DNA of 64,000 bases from Sialis fuliginosa (Eukaryota > Arthropoda > Insecta > Megaloptera > Sialidae): assembly GCA_961205875.1 (NCBI GenBank), contig OY540822.1, positions 12,402,501 through 12,466,500 of the forward strand, given 5' to 3'. A model generated the notes under the pieces. It saw nothing but the letters and a program-made list of their open reading frames with translations, searched no databases and had not been told where the DNA came from. Below are positions 24,401 through 46,100 of the stretch, piece by piece (position 1 is the stretch's first letter; every line of letters starts with the position of its first letter). The translations under genes and the position numbers were made by a program.

Positions 24401-24847
24401 TTTATTTTGTATTTTTATTTTTAATATATGAATAATTTAGTTTATATAGTTATGTTTTTCTTTTTGCTTAATCATTGTGATCCATAGTACATGCCTGAAT
24501 GGCCTATTAATAAGTACAGTAGAAGTTTATTGTTCGACTCAAATTTTGAACCATTTCCCAAAAATAATTTTAAACGTTACATTTATTTAATAACGAAAAA
24601 AAACTTGTAGGTACATCGAAAAGAAGGTGAGAGTCTATCTGACGATTACGACTCCCTTTTCGAAGAAGTTGCGGCATCCGAGGACGTTGAAAAAGTGGCC
24701 GAAGTTTTCACCGATTTATGTAAATTGGTTCTTCTGACAAGAAGGAAGTCTAAACAGTCATTGTTGGATAGAATGCTGGGTACAAAAGTACCAGTAGCTC
24801 GTGCCTATGCTCGCGGTAAGAGCGACAGCGCATTACCAAAAGACTGA
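21412..24847 (+). CDS. RERG/RASL-like Ras-family small GTPase, 4 exons
   Basis: A small GTPase of the Ras-related and estrogen-regulated growth inhibitor (RERG-like) branch. Exons: 21412-21499, 23268-23398, 23458-23643 and 24611-24847, all GT/AG and in frame, giving 213 residues. The protein has a basic N-terminus (MTSKGIRRKKSTLSE), then the P-loop GAPLVGKS. The G3 motif is altered: DVCPM stands where most Ras proteins have DTAGQ, so the catalytic Gln is missing. LLLVYSITD and the guanine-specificity motif NKAD follow, and EVAAS stands in for the SAK loop. The basic tail (TRRKSKQSLLDRMLG, ending GKSDSALPKD) has no CAAX box, so prenylation is not expected, as in RERG. I recall a very similar conserved protein in Drosophila. 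Slow GTP hydrolysis is inferred from the missing Gln. Partners and function are unknown. Confidence 0.9.
22010..22720. repeat. Unclassified dispersed repeat, copy 2, interrupted
   Basis: Its halves are at 22010-22059 (GCATTGAGCCCGATGTTACT) and 22621-22720 (TCAGTAGTTACTGAGAAAAT, then CAGACAAACAGACAGATAGA). They match the order of the repeat at 1196-1465. The gap is filled by the inverted-repeat element at 22060-22620. It lies in intron 1 of the GTPase gene. Confidence 0.5.
22060..22620. mobile_element. Inverted-repeat element inserted into an older repeat
   Basis: It is bracketed by a 14-bp direct repeat, ATTTAATCTGTAAT, at 22046-22059 and 22621-22634. It carries arms of about 72 bp in opposite orientation (22062-22133 and 22519-22590, around TTGCTTCGAGGTTTTAGGTC) that differ at only a few bases. 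The right arm is set in from the end by about 30 bp. The interior holds CTGAATAAGTCTGAAATATG followed by ACGAAACG, like the core of the repeats at 38017. No coding frame remains. Confidence 0.6.
22724..23168. mobile_element. MITE family A, copy lacking its left end
   Basis: It matches the copy at 13262 from TTAATTACCAAAGTCCACAA onwards and ends CGTGCCAGTACCT followed by TA. About the first 130 bp are missing where it meets the older repeat. It lies in intron 1 of the GTPase gene, about 100 bp before exon 2. Confidence 0.75.
23690..24110. repeat. Dispersed repeat shared with 39715-40110
   Basis: Long matching stretches in the same orientation include AAATTATATCTACATTAAGT, ACTTATGACGATGAAATCAT, TTTATTTCGATAAG and CATTGTGGCTTAAATATAAA. 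It lies in intron 3 of the GTPase gene. The other copy joins a Helitron-like end, so this may be an internal part of the same family. Confidence 0.65.
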
Positions 24848-24977
24848 CCCAAAAAAAAATTGTTTGACTTTGGATGTCATTCAAGATTTTAACCTCCCAT
24901 TTATTAGTTCGAGTATCGTACCTTCGGTGGAAGAAGTCCTTGTATGAAAATGCAAAAGAAACATGGTGAAGGAATTA

Positions 24978-25588
24978 TAATAATTATATTTATTGATGTT
25001 TGTATTGTTGTGAATTTGTGAACCTATGTATGTCCTTTCTCATACCTTGAATTTATTAAAGTAAAAAGGGATTGGGTTTTAAATCTACATTAGGGCTTTT
25101 TTTACCAAACAATCAAATTAACAACTTGATAATAATTATATTTATTGATGTTTGTATTGTTGTGAATTTGTGAACCTATGTATGTCCTTTCTCATACCTT
25201 GAATTTATTAAAGTAATAGGGGATTGGGTTTTAAATCTACATTAGGGCTTTTTTTACCAATCAATCAAATTAACAACTTGATAATAATTATATTTATTGA
25301 TGTTTGTATTGTTGTGAATTTGTGAATCTATGTATATCCTTTCTCATACTTTCAATTTATTGAAGTAAAAATTGGAATGGATTTGAAGTCCACATTAGGG
25401 CTGTTTTCCAACAAACAATCAAATTAACAACTTGACAATAATTATATTTATTGATGTTTGTATTATTGTGAATTTGTGAACCTATGTATGTCCTTTCTTA
25501 TACCTTGAATTTATTGAGGTAAAAGAGAAATGGGTTTGAAGTCTACATTAGGACGGTTTTCCTTCAAACAATCAAAGTAACAACTTTT
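24978..25588 (+). repeat. Tandem array, four copies of ~152 bp, after the GTPase gene
   Basis: The anchor TATTGATGTTTGTATT recurs at 24991, 25143, 25295 and 25449, with spacings of 152, 152 and 154. Copies 1 and 2 are nearly identical; 3 and 4 are more diverged. Copies 1 and 2 contain ATTAAA (for example 25055-25060), a poly(A) signal variant. The array starts about 130 bp after the stop codon, so it may form the 3' UTR or the transcript end. Confidence 0.9.
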
Positions 25589-27055
25589 TGTAGACTCGAC
25601 CAAAATAAGTGGAAATGTCGTTTTATCTTCTTTATTAATGGATCAAAAAAAAAAAATGATAATAAATTTGATGTTGTGGAATAAATAGATTTAGCCAGCT
25701 TTTTTCGCTGCACTTTATTAAAATAGAGAAAAACATTTTTTATTTATTTTAAAATCCAAAATTGTCATTAAAAATTCGTCGCAATCGACTTGTTGGCTAC
25801 GTCTAGTAGAATCATTTTTGTTTTTATTAGTATTTAAACTGCATGTTTAAATATGTATGTTATTAAAATAATAAATGTTATTTATTGATAAATGGACTTA
25901 GTCGTTTTAACCATTGAACGTCTTATCTACATGTATTTTTTAGATGTATAGTTGTATTATGTATCAAAATATATGTATAATAAATGTGTACATGTATAAT
26001 TTATTATTTTCTTTATTACTAATTAAAATCAAGAATCCTTTTAAAATACTTGTCCTAAAAGATTTAAAGGTGATAAAACATGCCTTGATTTTGAGATAAA
26101 AAAAATACTAATTAAAAAAATATCGCTATGGTGAAGTTTCTCTGTAACTTCACTTTATGTATATTCACATAAATAAATTAATATTACGATTATTAAAGAT
26201 AATACCGAAATCATATTAAGATACATATGTATATTCAATATCCTTCGGGAATATGTGACGCTTGCGCATTATGTATGTAATTGTACATCTCCCTTTATAA
26301 CTAATACGTGGATTGTCTATCTTTATCTAGCAAAACATTACGGATAGATAAGTTTTTAATATATGTATATTCTTATTTTATGATATTATTATTAAAAGAT
26401 ATCAAAAAGCTTATTTTCAAATTAAAATGTAATCAGGCAAACCCAAGTTTTTGCTTCGATTTTTGAAAAAACAATAAAAATTATAATATTCAAAATATAT
26501 TTTAAACGAACGTTCTGCGACTTTTTTTAACGAAGATGTAATAATTAAAATTTCATTTAATTTTTTAATGGAAAAATACCCTTGAACTTTTAAATGAGTG
26601 AATACACATATATGCACTATTTCAATTAAATTAAATATACTCCACTCCATTATTCAATATAAAATACAACCCACTTAGAAGGAGAGCTGGACGGATTTAA
26701 ATCCTCATTCCAAGGCCTAATTTAAATAATTAGTAGGTTCAGTGATGGATAAAATAAAAATTTCAAACGTAGACAAAAAAAATTATGTATTTGTTAAAAA
26801 ATATTAAAACGATGTGTCATTTTAATAATAAAGATAAATAAGTTTAATCTATAAAAAAAAACGATAAGTATTTCAATTATACATTTTTTAAAATACCACA
26901 TTGTGGTTTCTAACATATTTATTTTTCAAAAAACAGAAAACTTTTTAAGATATTATATGTTGGAGATATTAACAGATATTAAATATTTCAAACACCGAAT
27001 ATCTGTTTTGACCTTCCTCAATTTATTTTAATTATTTACATCTTCATGTCTGTAT
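25589..27055. other. Intergenic spacer between GTPase and receptor genes
   Basis: AT-rich, with no gene, array or inverted-repeat element that I can define. Possible distal poly(A) signals of the GTPase gene occur (for example GGAATAAATAG near 25680). Confidence 0.4.
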
Positions 27056-27794
27056 CAGGGGCGTTGCTAAGGGTGACGAGAAGGTGACACGCGTCTAATT
27101 TGTTAAAAAAATAAAGCCTTTTTGTCATCAGAGTCGTTAAAAAGATGATATACTGATTGTGAGATATTAACAAAGATTTGATCATATTTCTTTGATAAAA
27201 TATGAAATTTTGTTCTATTACACTACATAAAATATTTGATAATATTTTCTCAATATTATCTAGAGATATTTTCTTCTTTTTTGGTGCATTTTGATTATCA
27301 GTGCGTGGATGTTCGTCAATTGACGCGATCGAGGTTTGAATTTACCACCGTGTATTGTGGTTTTTATAATCAATAAGAAGATTATCATATAATACTGGAA
27401 ATAATAACAGCGTTGTGAAAATTGATATGTACGTTAATAATAATAAATATCAATAATTGTTATATTTATAAAAAAGGATTGCGTTTTTTAATAATTATAT
27501 AAACTATGCAGCTATAAATAACGTAAATTATATTTAAAATATATTTTTGTTAAGTTGAATCTGCCGTGTAGTCAATGTCAAAAAATAAATTATATTATAT
27601 TAAAATCTTTACCAATTTACCCAAAATAGTCATAGGAAATGGGAAAATTATCTTCATATATGTGAGTTAACGATTCTAACTATAATTTGTATCATTTATA
27701 ACACAGATATTTATAAATTTCAAAATTTAGCTACTTTTGAACACCCTTAACCAACATGGGATACATATAATTATATTATCGAAACCCGCCCCTG
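27056..27794. mobile_element. Possible hAT-like element ending at the receptor promoter
   Basis: CAGGGGCG at 27056-27063 and CGCCCCTG at 27787-27794 are exact inverses. GGGGCGTTGCTAAGG resembles the GGCGTCGCTA ends of related insect elements. I see no convincing 8-bp target duplication (GTCTGTAT against TGTCGATT). The pair could therefore be chance or an old copy. Confidence 0.4.
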
Positions 27795-27925
27795 TGTCGA
27801 TTCCGGTTAGGCGCGTGTCCGCCGCGCACTCCGGACCGGAGTAAAGCTCGCGACGCTTGGTCCAGACAGACGTACCGGCGCGTCGCTTCGTTCAGGCACA
27901 GCATCTCTGAATGTACCGTTAAAAC
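27795..27925 (+). promoter_or_regulatory. CpG-rich promoter and leader of the glutamate receptor gene
   Basis: This 130-bp stretch is strikingly G+C and CpG rich compared with everything around it (for example GGCGCGTGTCCGCCGCGCAC and GACGTACCGGCGCGTCGC). It ends at the receptor start codon. There is no TATA box. It is the best candidate for the transcription start. A second GC-rich point is that the motif TTCGTTCAGGCAC could serve as an initiator, which is weak evidence. Confidence 0.5.
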
Positions 27926-38924
<10,999 letters not shown>

Positions 38925-39473
38925 ATATTAAAATGTTGAGTTTTAATGTTTTTAATTAATTGTGCATACAAATTTAAACGTAAAAAATATTCATTTGATT
39001 CCCATTAAATTGTATTTAAGTACAAAAAAATATCATAAACTAACAATAAGCAATAAACTATGTATGTTAAATAAAATAATATAACCATTAAAATTTGATC
39101 CAAAATAAATAAATAGCTAAATAATATGGAAGTCAAATGAGTAATATTGTTGTTAAAACTGTAGGGAATGTACTGTAATATATTTTAATATTATTTGTTT
39201 GTGATAAAGCAAGTGTATCATTCATTTGTGATTATATTTAGAAACCTAACAATAAGTTAATACGAACCTTGAAGGATTTCGTATACATAGCAGGGTTGGC
39301 TCCTCATTAGGTAACCTAAAAAAAACTCACGTGGGTTTTTTGGCAAAATAACTATTATTTAAGGGTATATTTAAAAGAAATATTTTATTTTATAAGGAAA
39401 TAATTGTAATACAATTATTCTAAATTTTGAACTGATAGTTCAATCGAACCTAAAGGACATTTATTTATTTAAT
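38925..39473 (+). other. Receptor 3' UTR and flank
   Basis: Follows the stop codon at 38922-38924. AATAAA occurs at 39052-39057 and 39070-39075, which would give a 3' UTR of roughly 150 bp. More distal signals exist, so the true end is open. No repeat is seen until 39474. Confidence 0.45.
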
Positions 39474-40125
39474 AGCTGGGCCCGCGCGGCTTCGCCTGCT
39501 TGGACTACGGAATTATTGTTTAGGATTTTTGAAAAATATACTTGAATTAAGTACAAACACGATTAATTATTATCGTAATAATAACTAATCAAAACCTAAC
39601 GTACCTAAAAAAAAGAAATCAGAACAAAAATTACAAATAATTTTTGTTCTGTTTAAATTTAAAAGTTAATAATTGAAAACAAAATAAACAACTGCCGGCC
39701 GAGCGAAGAATCTTCCCTTTCCCTGCGACACTTCATTATAGTTCGCGCGAGTTGCCGCGAATAATATGTTATTGTATGTATATTTCACGTTATTTCCTAA
39801 ACCAAAAGACCAAATGGGATTCTGTAAAAGGCAAATTATATCTACATTAAGTACTTATGACGATGAAATCATTTATTTCGATAAGGATTAATGTTTTGCA
39901 GGTCATAAGTCGACGTAAACAAAACCCAAATATTTTTAATTTTCTTTGGAACATAAAAGCAATCATTGTGGCTTAAATATAAATGTTAGATGTATGGTGT
40001 CGCGGACTTTATTGTAGATCTTTTGATTCTACATAGTTCTTTGCAACATTATTTTGTTCAATGTTAAACGGTTTAAGCAGCGTATTGCATAATAGTGCGC
40101 CGATGGTAAATTTTGTCCGACATAA
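39474..40125 (-). mobile_element. Helitron-like fragment, reverse orientation
   Basis: AGCTGGGCCCGCGCGGCTTC at 39476-39495 is the reverse of the Helitron-like 3' end seen at 16964. Its terminal CTAG has changed to CTAT. From about 39715 it shares long stretches with 23690-24110. No helicase frame can be read. Confidence 0.55.
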
Positions 40126-42955
40126 TTTACTATATATATATTAAGGATGGACCTAATTGAGCCATTTAAAAGGGTGAAAAACATACTTAAAATTTAATTG
40201 TATATAACAAATTAATTCACGTTACCTTGGAAACAAATGTAACTTAATTCAAATTTTCAGATTCTTACTGTAGATACCTATATTTTTGTTTTATGTTATT
40301 AAAGATATTACAGAACCAATATTAAAAATATTTTAAATATAAGAAAAATATTTGAATATTAAATGAAAATTGAATTATCTCAATATTTTTACGTATTTAT
40401 TGCTAAATATTTTATTCAAAAATACTGGGTGTTACCAAAGAAAAATTTAATAGGTCTGGAGAAAAACAGAAGCCATTTCGAACAGTTATATAAGAAGTAA
40501 TTAAAAATATGTTTTTTAATTTAGTTACTAGATAATTCAAAAAAGCATATAGGAAAGTATATTTGAAAATTCGAATATAATGAAAACACAGGATATTTTT
40601 CCTTTTTTAGACGCAATTACATCAATCAACGCAATTTTTCTTTGTAAAAAATATATATTTTATATACATGTATAACCTACTTAAAAAAGACCCGGCTTCA
40701 AAACCTAATAGAACCCTGTGAGCTGCGCTTTAAAAAAACGGGTTTTTGCCAACCCTGATACATAGTTTGGTGTTATAATAATTGTGGATTGTATTTTTGT
40801 TTGATATATCAATGGAAATAATAATTTTAATAACGATTCTGAAATTGATACATTTCATTCATATTCTAAATATGTTCAAGAACTCAGGAGAAATTTATTT
40901 GTACGACTTTGAAAATAAAGTAATACTTCCATATTTCAAATATTAAAAAGCCAATTGTTCAAATTATTTCAAAGCAAAATAACAAAATTTCGACTTACCA
41001 TGTTGAAAAAGTAGTACTTTTCTCAGCAAACTGTAAAAAATCCATTACAGTTTTAATTTATTGGTATTATCATTTGTTATAAACCAAATGTAGAAGTTTA
41101 TCTACGGTACATAGGGATTACAATGTTATTCTAAATACAACTACTTATAAATTTAATACTTGTTACAAAACTATCAGATCAAAATTTTACCCTCGGGTTA
41201 GAATTTGGATTGTTTTACTAGTACAATTTTATTAAGTTTTTTCGCTATAATTTATATAAATATTTGTATGTATCTGAAATAACGATGAAATCCTTATGTA
41301 CTGTAGTGAAATTCTACACTTGGTACGTATAGGTAAACATATATTTATATTGAAGTATTACTCGAAATATATATTATTTAGAATAAATTTAGTTTTTAAG
41401 TATATATACGAACTAACAGTAAGTAAGAAATAACTTTTGTATATAGTTTATGTAATCATATAAATAATTAAGAAAACATTTTAACTAAAATTAGATTTAT
41501 ACAGATTTAATGTATTTCGATATCAGACATAATTTATTTTCAACTCAAAATTGAATTGAATTATTATTATAATAAAATAAATGGTACTAAAGTAAAATAC
41601 GTCTATTATAATAAATTTGTATAAATCTAAGATATTAGTAAATCGAATGGAATAAAACAATTCACAAAAATGATATTTTATCATTATCATATCTATTGGG
41701 AAACTGTTACCTATTTAAATTTGTACTGTTATTGTTTAAATAAATAAACATAGAACTGTGTTTAATATAAACATTGTGTATTATTTAAAAAAAAACAACC
41801 CAGGATTTTATATGTAAAAAAATCTATCTCCAAGTTAGTTAATTTCTTCATGATGAGGGTACAATGACCCCTTAACCCCCCTTGTATCAACAACTGTTTA
41901 TAACAAAAAGGGGATAAAAACACGTTGCAAAGACATAATGATGGTGGCAAGAATATATTTATACCATTTTTAATGAGTAATTAGAAATTTAAGAGACTGG
42001 TGAATAAATAATAATATTTTTAATTTATTATGTTAACATAAAGTATCATAACGAACCTACCCATAAAAATAAACAACTACTGAGAATAACACGTGTCTAG
42101 CACCATCCACCGCTATATTATTTAAAAAATAAAACCTGTTGGATATAGGGTTGTTGTCAGAAAGATTGAGCCCTTAATTTAAACTATAAATGAACTAAAA
42201 AAAAATCAGGGAAATAGGATTGGAATTTTGGGTATATTTTTTTATTAACTGATTAAAAAAAAATTTTTTTTGATATATATTTGAAAATATAATACTGTAC
42301 AATTCCATAAACCTTATGCAAAACGTAAAAATAATATTATATCTATATTTTTTTCATACATAAACAACAATCTTCTAAAAATACATATTTTTTTTAAATC
42401 TGTTATTTAAGTATAGATCTTTATTTATTAATTAGTACATTAGAACGTTGTCTATATTTGAAAAATTCAAAACACTACATAAAAACCCCCAATTAGAGGA
42501 CTTATTTTTGAATCGACATCAAAAATATATCCTAAAATAACCACAAACCATCAAAATCTTAAAAAAGTATAAATGTATTTAATTATATTATATTTTTTAA
42601 ATAATAATTATATTGCACATGAAAAAATTAAGGAAAACATTTCGACCTTCGGAAAAGGTACTATAAATTATTATTTTTTAATTAAAAAGGGTAAATAGGA
42701 ACCGTCTAAAAGAAATAGAATAACTCGTAATAATCAAAATATTTCTAAAAAAATGAGTAATATTGAAAAATATATAATTAATATAAAAATAGCCTTTACA
42801 TATTGAAATTTGATTTACATTTCATAGAGATATAAATTACCTATAAAACACGCAAAAATGTAACAATTTTTGTAAACTTTTCACAATCTCTAATTTTTGG
42901 AAAATAAATTAAAGTTGAATTAGCAAACATTAATTAAAAATAAAATAGATTAAAA
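40126..42955. other. Spacer between the convergent receptor and mwh-like genes
   Basis: AT-rich DNA without a recognised gene. The short minus-strand frame 41762-41950 has no protein character. The tail ends of both 3' UTRs probably reach into this stretch. I see no inverted-repeat element with clear ends. Confidence 0.4.
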
Positions 42956-42961
42956 TTTATT
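42956..42961 (-). terminator. mwh: Candidate poly(A) signal of the mwh-like gene
   Basis: TTTATT on the plus strand is AATAAA on the minus strand, 160 bp after the stop codon. It is the nearest clear signal in this orientation. Confidence 0.45.
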
Positions 42962-43120
42962 AATATTCGACCATTTTAATTATAATTCTAGAACTGAATT
43001 GCCTATTTTTCTCTAGAAATATTTTGATCAGTATTAAAAATGTTTACTTCTTTCTACACAAAATGATATTATACCTGCCACATAACATAGAGAAAGACAA
43101 AACACAAAAACAGATACATA

Positions 43121-46100
43121 TTAATATAACCCTGAAGCTAAGTCAGTGAGCTTACCAATAGACATTTGGTTGTTCTTTGATCCCATCGGCGACATAGATC
43201 TGTAGTCGCTAGACGGAATACTCGATACCAATTTCCCTTGTTGAAATCCTGAATACATTCCGACATTTGTCCTTCCTCTATTCAAAGTAAACGAGTTACT
43301 TCCGTTACTGAATCCGTCGTTAATAACGCGATTCGGTAGGATCAATCTATGGGAGAAATCTGTATTCGATTCGTACTTATAACTTGGCAAGAACACTCGA
43401 TGTTTATCGTTGTTTCTACTTATATTATTTCTTTCATCATATTTGACCGATGAAAACTGTGTTATTCTACACGAATTCTGCCGATTGATGCTGGTTCTGT
43501 CCGAATTGGTCAAAACAACGATAGAGTTTTCATTGCTTCCGCTTTCTTGAAAGCTTCTATTCAATTTAGATCCTGCAGTTTGGTAATCTGAAGTAACGAC
43601 TATGTCTACCATCGAGTCTAAGCCTTCATCTATACGATCCAAACTCTTAGACTTGATTTTTCCAGATGATTCTTCAATTTGCGACCTCCACATATGTCGT
43701 TTTTTATCTTTACTATCGTCTTGCTTCACCCTGCCTTTCATCAATGGACTTTGTACTGGGGAATTGATGTCTACGATGAACAAGCCATCGACACTGCTGT
43801 GTTTTACAGATTTTATATTCGCATCTTTGATCTGTATTACTTCGTGTGCTAGGTGGTGAAACGATTCGCTTCTTCTGATCGATTTTCTGTTTACATTTTG
43901 ACGCCTTCTTTCGTATTCTTCTGCCCTTTCTCTTGCATCCATGATCGTATTTAGAAGAGCCCTGTTATCATCTGCTTTTATAGCAACTTGTTGTTCAGTC
44001 TGTTCACATTTCGATATGCTTAATAAAGAATCTGAATCATCGTCACTTGTGTATACTAAATCGTCATCGAAAAAGATTTCTTGTTGGCCAGATTCATAAT
44101 GTGGTTCCTCACTTTTCGGGAAGAATATATGAACTAGGCTTCGTGTTCTTTTGGGAGGTTGTGGATGTAAATTTGTAGGAATTATTTCATCTTCTACATT
44201 CATATCGTCGATTGTCGCCTGTCAAAAAAATATATCGTTAAGAATACTATAGTAAAACATAATAGCGAGATCCCTAAAATTAAATATGGAGAGCAAATTT
44301 TCTTACATCGTGATTAAAATCTTCAAAAGCAACGTTTGATTCGACTCTCATTTGTATGACTGGTTTCTGCCGTTCGTCTTTCTTATTTGGTTCAGACTCC
44401 AGTCGTTCTTTTTCGTAAGCTTCTGTTTCGGCATCGTTTATTATATTTCTCAATTCTTCTATCACTTCTTCAATGGTTGTTTCTTCCTCATCTGTTAGTT
44501 TTTTAGTCATTGTTTCATCTTCATCTATACTAATTTTACTTCTATTAATAATTGTGTCGTTTTTGATATTGAATACTTCGTACACGCTTGTTTCTCTTTG
44601 GATATCATCGTCAGGTGATAAAGATCTTTCTGATGAAGAAATTCCTTCATCTTCATGAGGACTAGAATCATCTAAGAAAAGAATTTTAAATTACAAACTG
44701 TACATTTCTTATTTATCTATATCTTTCTTACCAGCTTTATTGCACATTCTTTTAGATCCGGTATGCTTCTTAGACATTTTTCCAGTTTTAAGAAAATTCA
44801 CTTCGTTCTGAAGTTCGGAACAATGTTCTTTGAGGCACTTTTCTAATGACATTAAAACTCCTTTTTCTTCTTGAAGAATCTATATATTTACATATTTATT
44901 TATGTTACTATTCTTTTCCTTCTGACATATAAATTAAATATAATACTTACTTGTACTCTTCTCTCTAAAATAGTGACTCTTTCTCTAAGAGCTGCCTCTT
45001 GGCGTTTACTGTCCTGCAGACGAATATCTAGTCGGTCTACATCAATTCTTTTCTTCTCCCATTTTTCTAGTTCGATACAAATACATTCAGACCAAGATGA
45101 ATGCATCGGTACAATCTGAAATAATTGAAATTATGTTGCAGTCAACTTGCAAAACAAATCTGTTTCTCTTTTGCCTACCTTTCTAAATGTATCAACATCA
45201 AATCCTGCTTGGTCTAATTCAGCTTGAATATAAAGTCTTTGAGTTGCCGATGGTGCGCTTGAAGCAAAGGCGTTAAGAAACCGAAGACCGGCAATAACTA
45301 ATTGTGGTTGGTGCGCAGAGCTGAGTACACCAACAAGGAAACGGAAACGGACTGGTTCTCCGAAACGAAGTCTCAAAGTAGACAGAGCTTCTGATACTGG
45401 GGCATGTCCTTCCCCAGGGGGATCGCAAACCAAAGTCAATAACTAAATGGGGGAAGAAAATTAAATTATTTTACTATAAAGTATATATTACCTATAATTA
45501 AATTATTTTAGTAATTATTTTCTAGCAAATTACCTGCAAAGCAACAACTCTGGACTTATTAACATTACTCATAATGCAGACAGCAAGAGTGTAGAGTCCG
45601 GCCGGAGACCTGGCCAATTTTCGTACAGCATCGGAGTGTCTCGCGCAACACGCGGCTAGACACCTGAGACACGCGAGCTCGTCTAGCAGGGCCCTCCTTT
45701 GTACGGCGGCCCCGCCTCTCTGTGCAGTTCCCACACCTGTGGTGCAGGGGGAATTGCCACCGCTGCCGACACCGCCTGTTTGGCTCAACTGAACGCCTCG
45801 GAGTAGTTCAAGAAGTAACGTCACGCCGTCAAGCGGTTCGCCCACGAATTCTTGTACGAAACTGCCGGATCAAAACAATTCAATTACATTAAATTCATAT
45901 CTCTAAGTCTGTGGGAAGAAACATTCAATAATTATGTAAGGGAAAGAGGACTAAAACCCTGTAACATTTTTCAGCAATTGAAGTATTTCAATTTGTTTTA
46001 TACCATTTTTTAACTCATGCTTTTGTTTATTATTCTGTGCGTTTTGTTCTTACAACTAGACAAGGAAATTTTAAAGGTTATTTTATATAACTTTTTTGCT

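Noticed and set aside
43602-43859. Plus-strand frame within the last mwh-like exon
   Set aside because: It is a complement of the real coding exon, with no promoter or family resemblance.
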